Under the pieces are notes generated by a model. It was not told the DNA's origin, ran no database searches, and worked only from the letters and a program-made list of their open reading frames with translations. This document shows positions 9,108 to 18,289 of a stretch of DNA of 64,000 nt, in pieces. How positions within the stretch are numbered: the first letter of the stretch is position 1; every line of letters starts with the position of its first letter. Made by a program: the position numbers and the translations under genes. This DNA comes from Cohnella sp. SGD-V74 (GTDB lineage: Bacteria; Bacillota; Bacilli; Paenibacillales; Paenibacillaceae). The stretch covers positions 1 to 64,000 of the forward strand of contig NZ_PVYW01000002.1 in the NCBI RefSeq assembly GCF_003001675.1, read 5' to 3'.

Positions 9108-12100
9108 CTATTTCTTCAGCGCCTCCAGCAGATTGACCATCAGCTGGGCGCTCTCCGCGCGCGTCGTCGGCTTGGCCGGATTAAACTTGTTGTTCCCGCT
9201 GCCGCGAAGCAAGCCTGCCCGTACGGCCGCGTCGACCGACTCCGCGGCCCAGGCGCTGATCTCTCCGCCGTCGCCGAACTGCGGCCTGGGCGCGCTTGCC
9301 GCTCCGGAGCCGCCGCCGGCTGCGCGATACGCGTTCACGAGCATGACGGCCATCTCTTCCCTCGTAATGGCCGCGTTCGGATTGAACTTGCCGCTGCCCG
9401 AGCCGCGCACGATGCCCGCCTTGACGGCGGCCGCGACTTCATCGGCATACCAGTCGTCCGCCTTCACATCGGCGAAAGCCGCTCCTTCCCCCGCCGGCAG
9501 CCGCAGCAGCCGAACGAGCAGCGCGACCAATTCGCCGCGGGTGACGGCTCGATCCGGAGAGAATGTTCCGTCCGGCAGCCCCGTAATGACGTGAAGTGCC
9601 GCCATGTCCTTAATCGCTTCGCCAGCCCAGTGGTTCGCCCGAATATCCGGGAACTGCTTGTTGTACGCGATCGCGCCGAACCTGCCCGATCGGTCGATCT
9701 CGGCGACGATGCGCCCGTCGTCCGTCAAGCGTCCTCCCGCGTAGACCGGAGCGCCGTTATCGACGAGACGGTACACGCCGACTCGCACCGGCTTGGCGCC
9801 TTTCGGCAGCTCCAGCGTCAAGGTGAGCGGCTCGGCGAACCGTTCCAGCTCGGTTATGCCGCCGTCTTTCGCCGCCGCGAAGATGCGAACTTCCACGATC
9901 CGATTCCCGGACAGCGCCGCTCCCGCCAACCGCTGCGAGCTTTGCAGCAGCTTGGTCGCGTCTCCATCGGCAAGAGGACGCCCTTCGATGGCGATCGTCA
10001 GATCCTTGCCCGCCGCGTTCGCAGCGAGCTTCGCCGCCTCTCTCAGCAACGAAGCCGGCACGGATACCGTCGCTCCGTCGAACTCGATGCTCAGCAAGCC
10101 TTGCTCGCCCAGCCGGTCGCCCGCGTCTCCCGGCAATTGCACCTGTGTCTTGCCCTCTCCCGCCGCCAGGCTCAGCTTTCCTCCGACCGCCTTTTCCAGT
10201 TCATCGCCGGTCACGACTCGGGCATCCTTCGATACGACAGACGGAGTCGCAGGCGTTCCGCCGCTCGGACTTCCCCCCGAGCCTCCCGAAGCGTCCGCCG
10301 CCTGGACGTTCATCGTATAGGACGCGCTGAGCCCCTCGTATTCGGCGGTAATGACGGCGGTTCCCGCAGCCAACGCCTTGATCAGACCGGTACTGCCGAC
10401 GGTGGCGATCCGCTCGTTCGAACTGGTGAAAACAACTCCGGAAGCGATCTCTTCCCGGTCTCCCATGCTCGTCAAAGCAAACACTCGAACTTGCTGCGTC
10501 CCCGGTACTTTCATACCCGTTAACGGCCCCAGCTCGATCGCTTCGATTCGAACGGAAGGCTCTGATATCGAAGCGCTTAATCCGCTCTCGCGATGCAGGC
10601 GGTTAACCGCGGATACCGCATACGTGTACTCCTGCCATTCCATCGCGGTGTTGTCCGTATAGAGCTGAAGCTCGCCTTCGCTCCGTCTGACCGTCGCCAG
10701 CAAATGCGACGAATCGCTCGGATCGGGCTTTCCCGCTCCTTGAATCCGGTATATCGCATAGTAGGCCGGCGTCTCGTCTCCGCCATCCTTCCAACCGAGC
10801 TGGCTGCCGCCGTCGACCAGCTTCAGTCCCGCGATCTCAGGAGCTTCCGGCAGCTCGACGCCCGTCATCCACGGCATATCCGGAATCAAAGCCGGACGGG
10901 AGTACATTGAGGCGACCGTATCCCTGACTCCGAGAGGGTTGGCCAGCAAATGCGACGAACTGAACATGATGCTGCCGGACACGTCCGCCCCCCGGTCGCG
11001 GTTGAACCTGAGCTGCGCGGGAAGCTGATCCGGATTCGTCCAGTTCGCGTCGACACCGACCCGGTAAGGCGCCTGACCGATGTACAGGTGGACGGCGTGC
11101 TTGCCGGAATTGTCGTTCTGCCCGTTGATCTCCTTCGTCCACCAATCGATCAGCTTCTCGTAGGCGGCCGCGGAATATCCGAAGTGCCAGTAGATTTGCG
11201 GAGCGATATAGTCGATCCAGCCTTGCTTGATCCACGTTCTCGTATCCGCGTACAGACCGTCGTAGTTTTGCTGGCCGGTCGTATCCGATCCGGTCGGATC
11301 GGTACCCTTGTTCCGCCAGATTCCGAACGGACTGATGCCGAATTTGACGTACGGCTTTAAGCCTTTGATCCCTGCATGCAGGTCTCTGACGATGTTGTTG
11401 ACGTTGTTGCGACGCCAGTCCGCCAAATTCATCGCGCCGCCGCCGTCCCGGTAAGCATTGTACTCTCTGGCGTCGTTAAACTCCTCGGTGCCGGGATAAG
11501 GATAGAAATAATCGTCCATATGAATGCCGTCTACATCGTACTTTTCCACGATTTCCTTCACGCCGGCGATAATATGGTCCTTTGCCTCAGGTATGCCGGG
11601 ATTGAAATACAGCTTGCCGCCGTTGGAGACGACCCAGTCGGGGTGAAGCCTGGCCGGATGCTCAGGCGCGAGCCTGGACGGATCGGCGTGCATGCTGATC
11701 CGGTACGGGTTGATCCAGGCATGGAATTCGATGTTCCGCTTATGCGCTTCCTCGATCATGAAGCCCAGCGGATCGTAGCCGTCGCTTGGCGGCTTCCCCT
11801 GCTCTCCCGTCAACCAATGCGACCATGGAAAATATTCCGACGGATAGAAAGAATCGCTCGTCGGGCGAATTTGTGTAAATACCGCATTGATACCCGTCTC
11901 CTTCAACTGGTCCAGCAATCGGATATAATCCGCCCTCTGCTTCTCGGGATCGAAGTCGGTCGCGTTCGGCCAGTCGATATTTTCGACCGTGGAAATCCAG
12001 GCTCCGCGCAGCTCCTCTTTCGGATAGGACACCGGGTTCGTCACGACGATCATCTGCCTGGCCAGCTGGCCCTCGTACGTCGCCGTAATCGACGTCGTTC

Positions 12101-13658
12101 CCGGCGCGGCTCCGACAATTACGCCGGTGACCGGATCGATCGACGCGATGGCCGGATTGTCGCTGGTGAACGTCGCCCCGGACGGTATTTCCTTGTAGCC
12201 TTCGACTTTGTAATCGCCGAACACTTTCGCCGTCACCGGCTCCCCTCCGACGATTGCGGAGAACACGCCGCGAATTTCAATCGTCTTCAGCTCGCCGGCT
12301 TTCGCCTCCAGCGTATAGCTTCGGGATACGCCTCTATACGTCGCCGTAATCTCGATATGGCCGACCGCCGCGGCCTGAATCGTTCGCCCGCTCACATGAG
12401 CGACGGGATTGCCAAGCTCCGCGGTAAATATCGTTTGGTCAGAGATGTCCACCGGCTCAGCGCCGTTAAACACGGCGTACGCCTTCAACAATCCGGTTTC
12501 CGTCAACACCATCGATGTCGGCCCTTCGATCTGCACCTCGTCCGGAACCGCCTCGTTGTCGGATACGACCAAGCGATACACGGCCGGATATCTCTCGTTG
12601 TACACAGCTGTCAACTCCGTTTCTCCTGCATGATGCGCCGTGATGATTCCGTTCCCGTCAACGGTGGCGACGTTCTCGTCGCTGCTCGAATACGTCAGGC
12701 CGCCGATTGCCGACTGAGGCTCCGCGTCATTCTTGCGCGTCGCCAGCACTCTCCCGGCTCGCGTCTCTCCGACCGTCATCGGCGCCACGTTCGCCCACTC
12801 CAACGCGAACAGATCGGTATTTTCGTACAGTACGCTTAATTCGTCGACATAGATTTTCCCCGAGCTCTTCGTGCCCGTCTCCACCACGTAAATAAAGTTA
12901 AGCTTCATCGGAGATGCGACAGTCGGCGGAATATCCGCGGTCACGTACTTCCAGCCGTTGATGACCGAAGCGGCGGCGTTGAAGTCTATCGTTACCCCGG
13001 CTTGCCCCGCTCCCTGCACTTGACCGCGAATCCAGTGCGCCTTGTCTTCCCCGTAAATCCAGAAGCCGATCTTCGCAGGCGCGCCGGGAATATCCCGGCC
13101 GTCCGCTCCCAGCGTATTTCTGAACCGTATGTACGCCGCCGAAGTTCCGGACATCCCGAGAAAATCGTATTCCAGCTTCGCCGACTTCGAGCCGTACTTG
13201 ACCGGCTCGGGACGCGAGGCTTGCGTCAGCACGTTGGCATTGGCCTGAGCGCCCGTGGCCCGCAAATCGGTTATGTCCTCGAAGTCCTCGAAGACGAGCT
13301 TCCAGCCTGCGCCGGGAGCAGCCAGCGGTTCAGCTAGCGGTATAAGCGGTGTTAACTCGTCGAACGGATCGCTTTCGTCAGGCGGTTGGTCCGGCTCCAG
13401 CTCTGTCCGGCCTTCCGAATCGTTCCCCTGCGACTCCTCGTCCGAATCCGGAAGGGGATGCTCCCCCTCCTCTCCGTCCTCACCTGGCGGGGTTTCCCCA
13501 TTCGGGTGATCGACCTCCACAGACCCCGCCTCGGAATCCAATTGTTGTTCAGCTCCGTACGCAGGCTGCGCCGCAACAACGGTGAATACGCTTGCAATCA
13601 GGCTTATGACCAGCAATATACTTAGAGACTTGTTAAGCGAGAACAAAGAACGTGTCAT
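9108..13658 (-). CDS. SLH surface protein with GHL10 (DUF187) glycosidase-like domain
   Basis: A 1,516-residue secreted protein. Residues 1-36 are a signal peptide ending PAYGAE, followed by an acidic Glu/Pro/Asp linker. About 100-260 resemble a jelly-roll binding module, 265-540 hold several Big_2-type immunoglobulin folds, and 545-900 the GHL10 barrel (opens LRGAWISTVENIDWPN; contains FTQIRPTSDSFYPSEYFPWS and HAWINPYRIS, as in B. subtilis YngK). Then come a fibronectin-like segment, another Big_2, a pre-SLH module and three SLH repeats. The substrate is unknown; GHL10 proteins are thought to act on polysaccharide or peptidoglycan. ATG 13658 is chosen for its GGAAGG site and immediate signal peptide; the frame is open 28 codons further. 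Confidence 0.88.
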   Translation of the reverse strand: MTRSLFSLNKSLSILLVISLIASVFTVVAAQPAYGAEQQLDSEAGSVEVDHPNGETPPGEDGEEGEHPLPDSDEESQGNDSEGRTELEPDQPPDESDPFDELTPLIPLAEPLAAPGAGWKLVFEDFEDITDLRATGAQANANVLTQASRPEPVKYGSKSAKLEYDFLGMSGTSAAYIRFRNTLGADGRDIPGAPAKIGFWIYGEDKAHWIRGQVQGAGQAGVTIDFNAAASVINGWKYVTADIPPTVASPMKLNFIYVVETGTKSSGKIYVDELSVLYENTDLFALEWANVAPMTVGETRAGRVLATRKNDAEPQSAIGGLTYSSSDENVATVDGNGIITAHHAGETELTAVYNERYPAVYRLVVSDNEAVPDEVQIEGPTSMVLTETGLLKAYAVFNGAEPVDISDQTIFTAELGNPVAHVSGRTIQAAAVGHIEITATYRGVSRSYTLEAKAGELKTIEIRGVFSAIVGGEPVTAKVFGDYKVEGYKEIPSGATFTSDNPAIASIDPVTGVIVGAAPGTTSITATYEGQLARQMIVVTNPVSYPKEELRGAWISTVENIDWPNATDFDPEKQRADYIRLLDQLKETGINAVFTQIRPTSDSFYPSEYFPWSHWLTGEQGKPPSDGYDPLGFMIEEAHKRNIEFHAWINPYRISMHADPSRLAPEHPARLHPDWVVSNGGKLYFNPGIPEAKDHIIAGVKEIVEKYDVDGIHMDDYFYPYPGTEEFNDAREYNAYRDGGGAMNLADWRRNNVNNIVRDLHAGIKGLKPYVKFGISPFGIWRNKGTDPTGSDTTGQQNYDGLYADTRTWIKQGWIDYIAPQIYWHFGYSAAAYEKLIDWWTKEINGQNDNSGKHAVHLYIGQAPYRVGVDANWTNPDQLPAQLRFNRDRGADVSGSIMFSSSHLLANPLGVRDTVASMYSRPALIPDMPWMTGVELPEAPEIAGLKLVDGGSQLGWKDGGDETPAYYAIYRIQGAGKPDPSDSSHLLATVRRSEGELQLYTDNTAMEWQEYTYAVSAVNRLHRESGLSASISEPSVRIEAIELGPLTGMKVPGTQQVRVFALTSMGDREEIASGVVFTSSNERIATVGSTGLIKALAAGTAVITAEYEGLSASYTMNVQAADASGGSGGSPSGGTPATPSVVSKDARVVTGDELEKAVGGKLSLAAGEGKTQVQLPGDAGDRLGEQGLLSIEFDGATVSVPASLLREAAKLAANAAGKDLTIAIEGRPLADGDATKLLQSSQRLAGAALSGNRIVEVRIFAAAKDGGITELERFAEPLTLTLELPKGAKPVRVGVYRLVDNGAPVYAGGRLTDDGRIVAEIDRSGRFGAIAYNKQFPDIRANHWAGEAIKDMAALHVITGLPDGTFSPDRAVTRGELVALLVRLLRLPAGEGAAFADVKADDWYADEVAAAVKAGIVRGSGSGKFNPNAAITREEMAVMLVNAYRAAGGGSGAASAPRPQFGDGGEISAWAAESVDAAVRAGLLRGSGNNKFNPAKPTTRAESAQLMVNLLEALKK

Positions 13659-13748
13659 ACGTGCACTTCCTTCCCCTTGGATTGAAATTGCACCATGCAG
13701 CGGCTTTCTTTTACGCTCCGGCGTGTCCCTCCCCCGATCCATTTTAAA

Positions 13749-13789
13749 AATAAAGTTTCAGGAAATAATGTATTTTTAGAAACTTTATT
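13749..13789. promoter_or_regulatory. Operator-like perfect dyad before SLH GHL10 gene
   Basis: AATAAAGTTTC and GAAACTTTATT form an 11-bp perfect inverted repeat separated by 19 bases, about 90-130 bases upstream of the ATG at 13658. A possible minus-strand promoter (TTGAAA at 13797-13792, TACATT at 13772-13767, wide 19-base spacer) is overlapped by it. Either a repressor operator or an mRNA hairpin. The rest of 13659-13960 holds no gene. Confidence 0.5.
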
Positions 13790-13970
13790 ATTTTCAACAC
13801 TCAGTATAGAAGTTTTTGCGGAAAAGTAAATACCTAATTTATCGCGCGACATCGCGGTCAAACGCCGTCGATTCCTGTAAATGCGCGGTGTCGATTGCAC
13901 GGGTTGACATCGCTTGCGAACAGATCTCCCAGCTCAACTTCCCGGCGTTCAGCTTTCCGCCGAAGAAAGT

Positions 13971-14028
13971 TTCCCGGGTCGGCCGGGAATTGCCCGCTTT
14001 TCCCGCGACCGCACGAAATCCCTATGAT
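13971..14028 (+). promoter_or_regulatory. Promoter region of first histidine kinase, with TTCCCG dyad
   Basis: TTCCCG (13971-13976), 7 bases, CGGGAA (13984-13989), then 33 bases to a -10 hexamer TATGAT (14023-14028). The 17-base position upstream holds only TTCCCG, not a consensus -35. The same dyad with the same inner spacing lies before the second kinase gene at 17771-17789. Confidence 0.55.
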
Positions 14029-14066
14029 ACACTAGCATCAAATGGACTTTTGCGAGGAACTCGGAC

Positions 14067-16190
14067 ATGGGAATTCATCCTTCTCGGGCAAGCAAGCTCT
14101 ATCGTAATGCGGGGCTGCATGCGCTCTGGTGGGCGCTGCTTGCGGCCTCCTTCGTCGTCTCCGTCTCCAGCCACGGACTGGGAGTCGGCATCTACACCAC
14201 CTCCTGCGGGGACGCGCCCTGCACGTATCTTCAGTTAAAGTCCGCCCAACTCCAACAGTTGGAGGAAGTCGGAATCAGCCCAGATCTGTACGGCAGCCTG
14301 ATCTTTATTTTGCTGGCGCTTCAAAACTTGAGCTTCTGGGTCGTCGGGCTGCTGCTGTACCGGTACGGCCGGAAGGATCTATATTGCGTAACGGCCTCCA
14401 TCGCGCTCATCGTGACCGGCACGATCTTCAGCGCGAACGACGAGCTGTTCGGGAGCTATCCGTTTCTCGTCAAGGCGTTCGAGGGGCTCAATATTCTGGG
14501 AGCCTCCTACCTCTTCTTCCTGCTGCTGTTTCCCGAAGGACGATTCAGGCCGCGTTGGACGGCCGTTCTCGCCTGGCTCTGGGTCGCCCATCTGCTCCTC
14601 AATCTCGTCCCGCCTTATTTGTTCGGCGTGCAGCTGCTGCCGATTCCTTCCGCATGGACCTACGGGTTCATCGCCGTCGCGCACGTTCTGACCTTCGTCG
14701 TGCTCGTCTATCGCTATTCCCGGGAGACCTCGGCCGGAACGCAGCGTCAGCTGCGCTGGCTGTTGACGAGCCTGTGCGTCTACGTGGCTGCCGGCATCCT
14801 CGGCAACGTCGCTTCGCTGTTCGGAGAAGACGGGCACGGGTTCGCCAGAATGCTCGTGCAGATCGCGGTCTATTCCAGCCTGATGTTCGTCCCCTTCTCC
14901 ATTGGCGTAATCGTGCTGGAACGCCGTTCGAAGCATCTCCCGAACGCCTTCAACCGGACGATGGTCTATATCGTGCTGAGCGTGATTATCGTGAGCGCCT
15001 ATGCCCTATTGGTCGGCACGATCGGCTACATGATCCAGGGCAAGGCGCATGCCGTCGTCACGATGCTGGCGACCGGACTGCTCGCGGTCATGTTCCAGCC
15101 CCTCAGAGCGGAAGTTCAGAGAGCGGTCAATCAACTGGTTTACGGCAAACGCGACGATCCTTACCGCATCCTCTCCAAGCTGACGGAGCAATTGGAATCT
15201 TCGTTGACGCACGCCTCGCTGCTCTCCTCCGTCGCGGAGAAAGTAGCCAGCGCGCTGCAAATTCCTTATGTCGCCATCGAAACATATTCGCAGAGCGGTA
15301 TCGAACAATTGGCGGTGTACGGCGCCCCGGCCCAACATTCCGTCTCGATCGAGTTGGAAGTCAAGGGTATGTCCGTCGGACGGCTCATCCTCGGCGTTCA
15401 TCGGCTGGAAGAGGCCTTGCCTCCCGGAACGCACCATATGATTGAAGATCTCGCCCGTCAGGTGAGCATCGCCGTCCAAACGCACAGCCTCACCGAAGAT
15501 CTGCGCCGTTCGCGCGAACGGCTCGTGAACGCGCGCGAAGAGGAGCGCAGGCGGCTTCGCCGGGACTTGCACGACGGACTCGGCTCCTCTCTGGCCAGCA
15601 TGACGCTGCATATCAACGAAGCCGTCCGCCATCACCGGGACGATCCCGAGCGATCCAGGCACGCGCTCGATCTCGTGCAGAAGCAGATGCGCGAATCGAT
15701 CGACGACATCAGGCGGCTCGTCTATTCCCTTAGGCCGCCCGCATTGGACGAATTCGGACTCGCCTTCGCTTTGCAGGAGCTGTCCATGCAGGTTCAAAGC
15801 TCCTCGCTGCAGATTTCCCTGGAGGGAGCCGACCGGAAGCTCGCGCTATCGGCGGCTTCGGAAGTGGCCGTATATCGGATCGTGCAGGAGGCGCTCACGA
15901 ATGTCACGCGTCATGCCCATGCGAGCAAATGCCATATCCGGCTGAACGAGGAGAACGATAGGCTCCATATCCGGATCTCGGACAACGGAAGAGGCCTGCC
16001 CGCGCATGTCAAGCCCGGCATAGGCATGCGCTCCATCCGGGAGCGCGCGGAAGAGCTCGGCGGAGTGTTCGAGCTTGAATCCGTGCCGGGAAAAGGAATG
16101 AAAATCCATGTCATCTTGCCCAACGAGGAAAGGAGAACGGACAATGAACGGAATGGAGACGGAACGGCTGCGCCTCTTGCTGGCGGATGA
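14067..16190 (+). CDS. Multi-membrane-span NarL-class sensor histidine kinase
   Basis: A 707-residue sensor kinase. About ten hydrophobic segments fill residues 20-345. A GAF-like region follows (about 370-475), then a dimerisation/phosphoacceptor helix with RRDLHDGLGSS (phospho-His near 502), and an ATPase domain with EALTNVTRHAHA (N box) and DNGRGLP plus GIGMRSIRERAEELGG. The membrane half resembles ComP-like sensors in layout only. It should phosphorylate the response regulator encoded immediately downstream, whose start codon lies 47 bases inside the end of this gene. The signal is unknown. ATG 14067 has GAGGAA seven bases upstream. Confidence 0.9.
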   Translation: MGIHPSRASKLYRNAGLHALWWALLAASFVVSVSSHGLGVGIYTTSCGDAPCTYLQLKSAQLQQLEEVGISPDLYGSLIFILLALQNLSFWVVGLLLYRYGRKDLYCVTASIALIVTGTIFSANDELFGSYPFLVKAFEGLNILGASYLFFLLLFPEGRFRPRWTAVLAWLWVAHLLLNLVPPYLFGVQLLPIPSAWTYGFIAVAHVLTFVVLVYRYSRETSAGTQRQLRWLLTSLCVYVAAGILGNVASLFGEDGHGFARMLVQIAVYSSLMFVPFSIGVIVLERRSKHLPNAFNRTMVYIVLSVIIVSAYALLVGTIGYMIQGKAHAVVTMLATGLLAVMFQPLRAEVQRAVNQLVYGKRDDPYRILSKLTEQLESSLTHASLLSSVAEKVASALQIPYVAIETYSQSGIEQLAVYGAPAQHSVSIELEVKGMSVGRLILGVHRLEEALPPGTHHMIEDLARQVSIAVQTHSLTEDLRRSRERLVNAREEERRRLRRDLHDGLGSSLASMTLHINEAVRHHRDDPERSRHALDLVQKQMRESIDDIRRLVYSLRPPALDEFGLAFALQELSMQVQSSSLQISLEGADRKLALSAASEVAVYRIVQEALTNVTRHAHASKCHIRLNEENDRLHIRISDNGRGLPAHVKPGIGMRSIRERAEELGGVFELESVPGKGMKIHVILPNEERRTDNERNGDGTAAPLAGG

Positions 16191-16812
16191 TCATCCGATG
16201 TTTCTGGAAGGATTGGCTGCGAATCTGCAAAACGAAGAAGGGATCGAGGTAGCGGGACAAGCCGCCGACGGAAACGAGGCCGTGCGTCTGGCCGAGCTGC
16301 TGCAGCCCGACGTGATTTTAATGGATGTGAACATGCCGGGCCAGAACGGAATCGAGGCGACCCGCGAAATCATTCGAACGTCCCCGCATATCGGAATCCT
16401 GATCTTGACGATGTTCGACGACGATGCGTCCGTCTTCTCCGCCATGCGATCCGGAGCTCGCGGTTACTTGCTCAAAGGCGCGCAGAAAGAGGAGATTCTC
16501 AGGGCGATCCATGCGGTCGGCGGAGGCGAAGCGATCTTCAGCGCGACGATCGCGCGCAAAATGATGTTCTACTTCGACGCGATCGTAAACAAAGCCGAGA
16601 ATGTCCAGTTCCCCCAGCTTACCGCGAGGGAACGCGAAGTGCTGCAGTGGATCGCCCGGGACATGAGCAACGTGAACATTGCCCGGAGATTGGGATTGTC
16701 GCTCAAAACCGTGCGCAACCACGTATCCAATATTTTGAGCAAGCTGCAAGCCGCCGACAGGACGCAGGCGGTCCTGATGGCCAGGGAGGCGGGAATGGGC
16801 CGCGACTCCTAA
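16144..16812 (+). CDS. NarL/LuxR-type response regulator
   Basis: A 222-residue two-domain regulator. The receiver (about 10-125) has LLLADDHPMF, the phosphoacceptor Asp61 in LMDVNMPG and the conserved Lys in LLKGAQ. The C-terminal helix-turn-helix (about 158-215) reads LTAREREVLQWIARDMSNVN. Start ATG 16144 follows AAGGAG and overlaps the kinase gene by 47 bases, implying translational coupling. The next gene, a second kinase, converges on it with 13 bases between stops, so this may be the shared output of both kinases. Its DNA target could be the TTCCCG dyads before both kinase genes; this is inference. Confidence 0.92.
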   Translation: MNGMETERLRLLLADDHPMFLEGLAANLQNEEGIEVAGQAADGNEAVRLAELLQPDVILMDVNMPGQNGIEATREIIRTSPHIGILILTMFDDDASVFSAMRSGARGYLLKGAQKEEILRAIHAVGGGEAIFSATIARKMMFYFDAIVNKAENVQFPQLTAREREVLQWIARDMSNVNIARRLGLSLKTVRNHVSNILSKLQAADRTQAVLMAREAGMGRDS

Positions 16813-16817
16813 ACGGA

Positions 16818-16836
16818 AGGCCGGTTTAACCGGCCT
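16818..16836. terminator. Hairpin at convergent gene ends
   Basis: AGGCCGGTT and AACCGGCCT are perfect 9-base arms around one base, spanning both stop codons of the convergent regulator and kinase. There is no T run, so any terminator function is uncertain. Confidence 0.4.
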
Positions 16837-17710
16837 GCGGCAAATCGATGGACAGCTCGCAGCCGGCCGGATTGCCGTCGGCGTCGGCAGAGGAACGAAT
16901 GCTTACTCTTCCGCCCAGCAGCTTCACCCGTTCGATCATTGACGACAGTCCGAAGCCGGGAACCGCGGAGCCGTAGGGCTCCCCGTCATTAACCAGCCTG
17001 AACCGAAGCCTGCCTTCGGACGCTCGCAGCGAGAAGCGCGCCTGCGAGCATCTGCCGTGACGGATGCCGTTCGTCAATCCTTCCTGCAGCGCGCTGTACA
17101 GCGCCTGCTCCGTCAGCCTGCCCCAATCCGGCGTCGCCGGAAGCGAAATATCAGCCTCGATGGCGATCTCCATCGTCTCTTCCGTACATTGAATCAGTTC
17201 GCGCAGCGCCGCCTCCAGCGGCATCGCCCGCACTCCTTCCGACCTAATCGCCTTAACCGCGCTGCGAATATCGTTTAATCCCTTCCGCGCGAGTCCGCTC
17301 AGCAATTCCAGCTTTTCGGGCGGAACACAGCCGTACTGTTCCGCCATTCTCTTCGCCCCTTCGAGCTGAATAATCGCGGCGGTCAGCGTATGCCCGACAA
17401 CGTCATGGATTTCGTGCGCGATGCGGCTGCGCTCCTCCTGCACGGACATCTCGACAAGGCTTGCCGTGTTGCGGCGCACCTGCTCCAATTCCCTGCACTT
17501 ATTTTGCAGTTCCTTCGCGCTGCGTTCCGCCTCCAGGCGGATCTGGCGAATATAAGCCCAAACGGCGCCAAGCCCGCCCAGGACGACGAGCAGCACAGCT
17601 GGCAGCAGGAAGGTTTGGGCGAGCGGATACGCCATGCAGGCAACCGCAAGACAGGCCAGCAAGCGCCGGCGGTCAGGCGGCTGGAGATCGCTATTCTCGT
17701 AAAAGGCCAT
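16826..17710 (-). CDS. Small NarL/DesK-class sensor histidine kinase
   Basis: A 294-residue kinase with two short hydrophobic segments (about 18-55), a coiled-coil stretch, the HisKA_3 motif IAHEIHDVVGHTL (phospho-His near 102) and an ATPase domain with EGLTNGIRHG and GFGLSSMIERVKLLGG. It has almost no extracellular part, so it may sense the membrane or a partner protein. ATG 17710 is preferred: GAGGTG lies six bases upstream, while ATG 17716 overlaps that site. It converges on the response regulator gene, and its promoter carries the same dyad as the other kinase, which suggests both feed one regulator. Confidence 0.88.
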   Translation of the reverse strand: MAFYENSDLQPPDRRRLLACLAVACMAYPLAQTFLLPAVLLVVLGGLGAVWAYIRQIRLEAERSAKELQNKCRELEQVRRNTASLVEMSVQEERSRIAHEIHDVVGHTLTAAIIQLEGAKRMAEQYGCVPPEKLELLSGLARKGLNDIRSAVKAIRSEGVRAMPLEAALRELIQCTEETMEIAIEADISLPATPDWGRLTEQALYSALQEGLTNGIRHGRCSQARFSLRASEGRLRFRLVNDGEPYGSAVPGFGLSSMIERVKLLGGRVSIRSSADADGNPAGCELSIDLPQAG

Positions 17711-17732
17711 TTTCATCACCTCGACACCATCC

Positions 17733-17798
17733 ATCATACCGGCGTTCCGTTCCCGGTCACAAGAGTCCCGTTCCCGGCAAGGTCGGGAAATTGCCGGG
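17733..17798 (-). promoter_or_regulatory. Promoter of second kinase with TTCCCG dyad
   Basis: Minus-strand -35 TTGTGA (17762-17757), 18 bases, -10 TATGAT (17738-17733). Upstream are TTCCCG (17771-17776), 7 bases, CGGGAA (17784-17789), nested in an 8-bp perfect repeat CCCGGCAA/TTGCCGGG (17773-17780 and 17791-17798). The dyad lies 32 bases from the -10, against 33 in front of the first kinase gene. Confidence 0.6.
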
Positions 17799-17821
17799 AG
17801 CCGAGCGGGAATGGATCGTGC

Positions 17822-17888
17822 GCAAAAAGGACTGTCCCTAGGTCCGAAGGCGCGGATTGCGCTCTCTGACCGCTGACGGGACAGCCCC
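17822..17888 (-). terminator. Terminator of the CuAO_N/lipoprotein/DUF4870 operon
   Basis: On the minus strand GGCTGTCCC pairs with GGGACAGTCC, followed by TTTTT. The loop is long, about 40 bases. Confidence 0.6.
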
Positions 17889-17910
17889 GATCGCCGGGTA
17901 TTCGTTTCGT

Positions 17911-18252
17911 TTAGTGCTGGATGAGCCGGAACCCGCCGATCAGCGGAAGCGGCTTGCATCTTCCTCCGACCGCGTTCAAGATTCCGACGATCGCGAGAAT
18001 GAACAAGCCCAGATTCGCGAGCGGGCCGATGATCAGCCAGCCAATGATCGGGATGATCGAGCTGACGATATTGACGGCGACCAGCGCCAGAAACAGCGTC
18101 AATCCCTGGTTGGCATGATACATGGCGAATTTCGATTGCTTGGCTGCGAGCAGCGGGACAAAAAAGAGGATGTAGGCCAATACGGCCATCGCCTTGTTGT
18201 CCGCGATATCCTTCGGTTCGGCTTGCTGTATATTCGTAGGTTCCCCGTTCAT
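17911..18252 (-). CDS. Small DUF4870-like membrane protein
   Basis: A 113-residue protein with about three hydrophobic segments (MAVLAYILFFVPLLA, FAMYHANQGLTLFLALVAV, IIPIIGWLIIGPLANLGLFILAIVGI). The layout and the YHANQG motif fit the DUF4870/Tic20-like family, whose function is not established. AGAAGGG lies nine bases before ATG 18252; the ATG at 18258 is too close. Last gene of a three-gene minus-strand operon behind box A. Confidence 0.75.
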   Translation of the reverse strand: MNGEPTNIQQAEPKDIADNKAMAVLAYILFFVPLLAAKQSKFAMYHANQGLTLFLALVAVNIVSSIIPIIGWLIIGPLANLGLFILAIVGILNAVGGRCKPLPLIGGFRLIQH

Positions 18253-18289
18253 CGTCATGTTCCCTTCTTAATCGAATGATAGATTGCGA

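Noticed and set aside
16818..16836. Palindrome at the convergent kinase/regulator ends as an operator
   Set aside because: It covers two stop codons, lacks a promoter nearby and is more simply a 3'-end hairpin.
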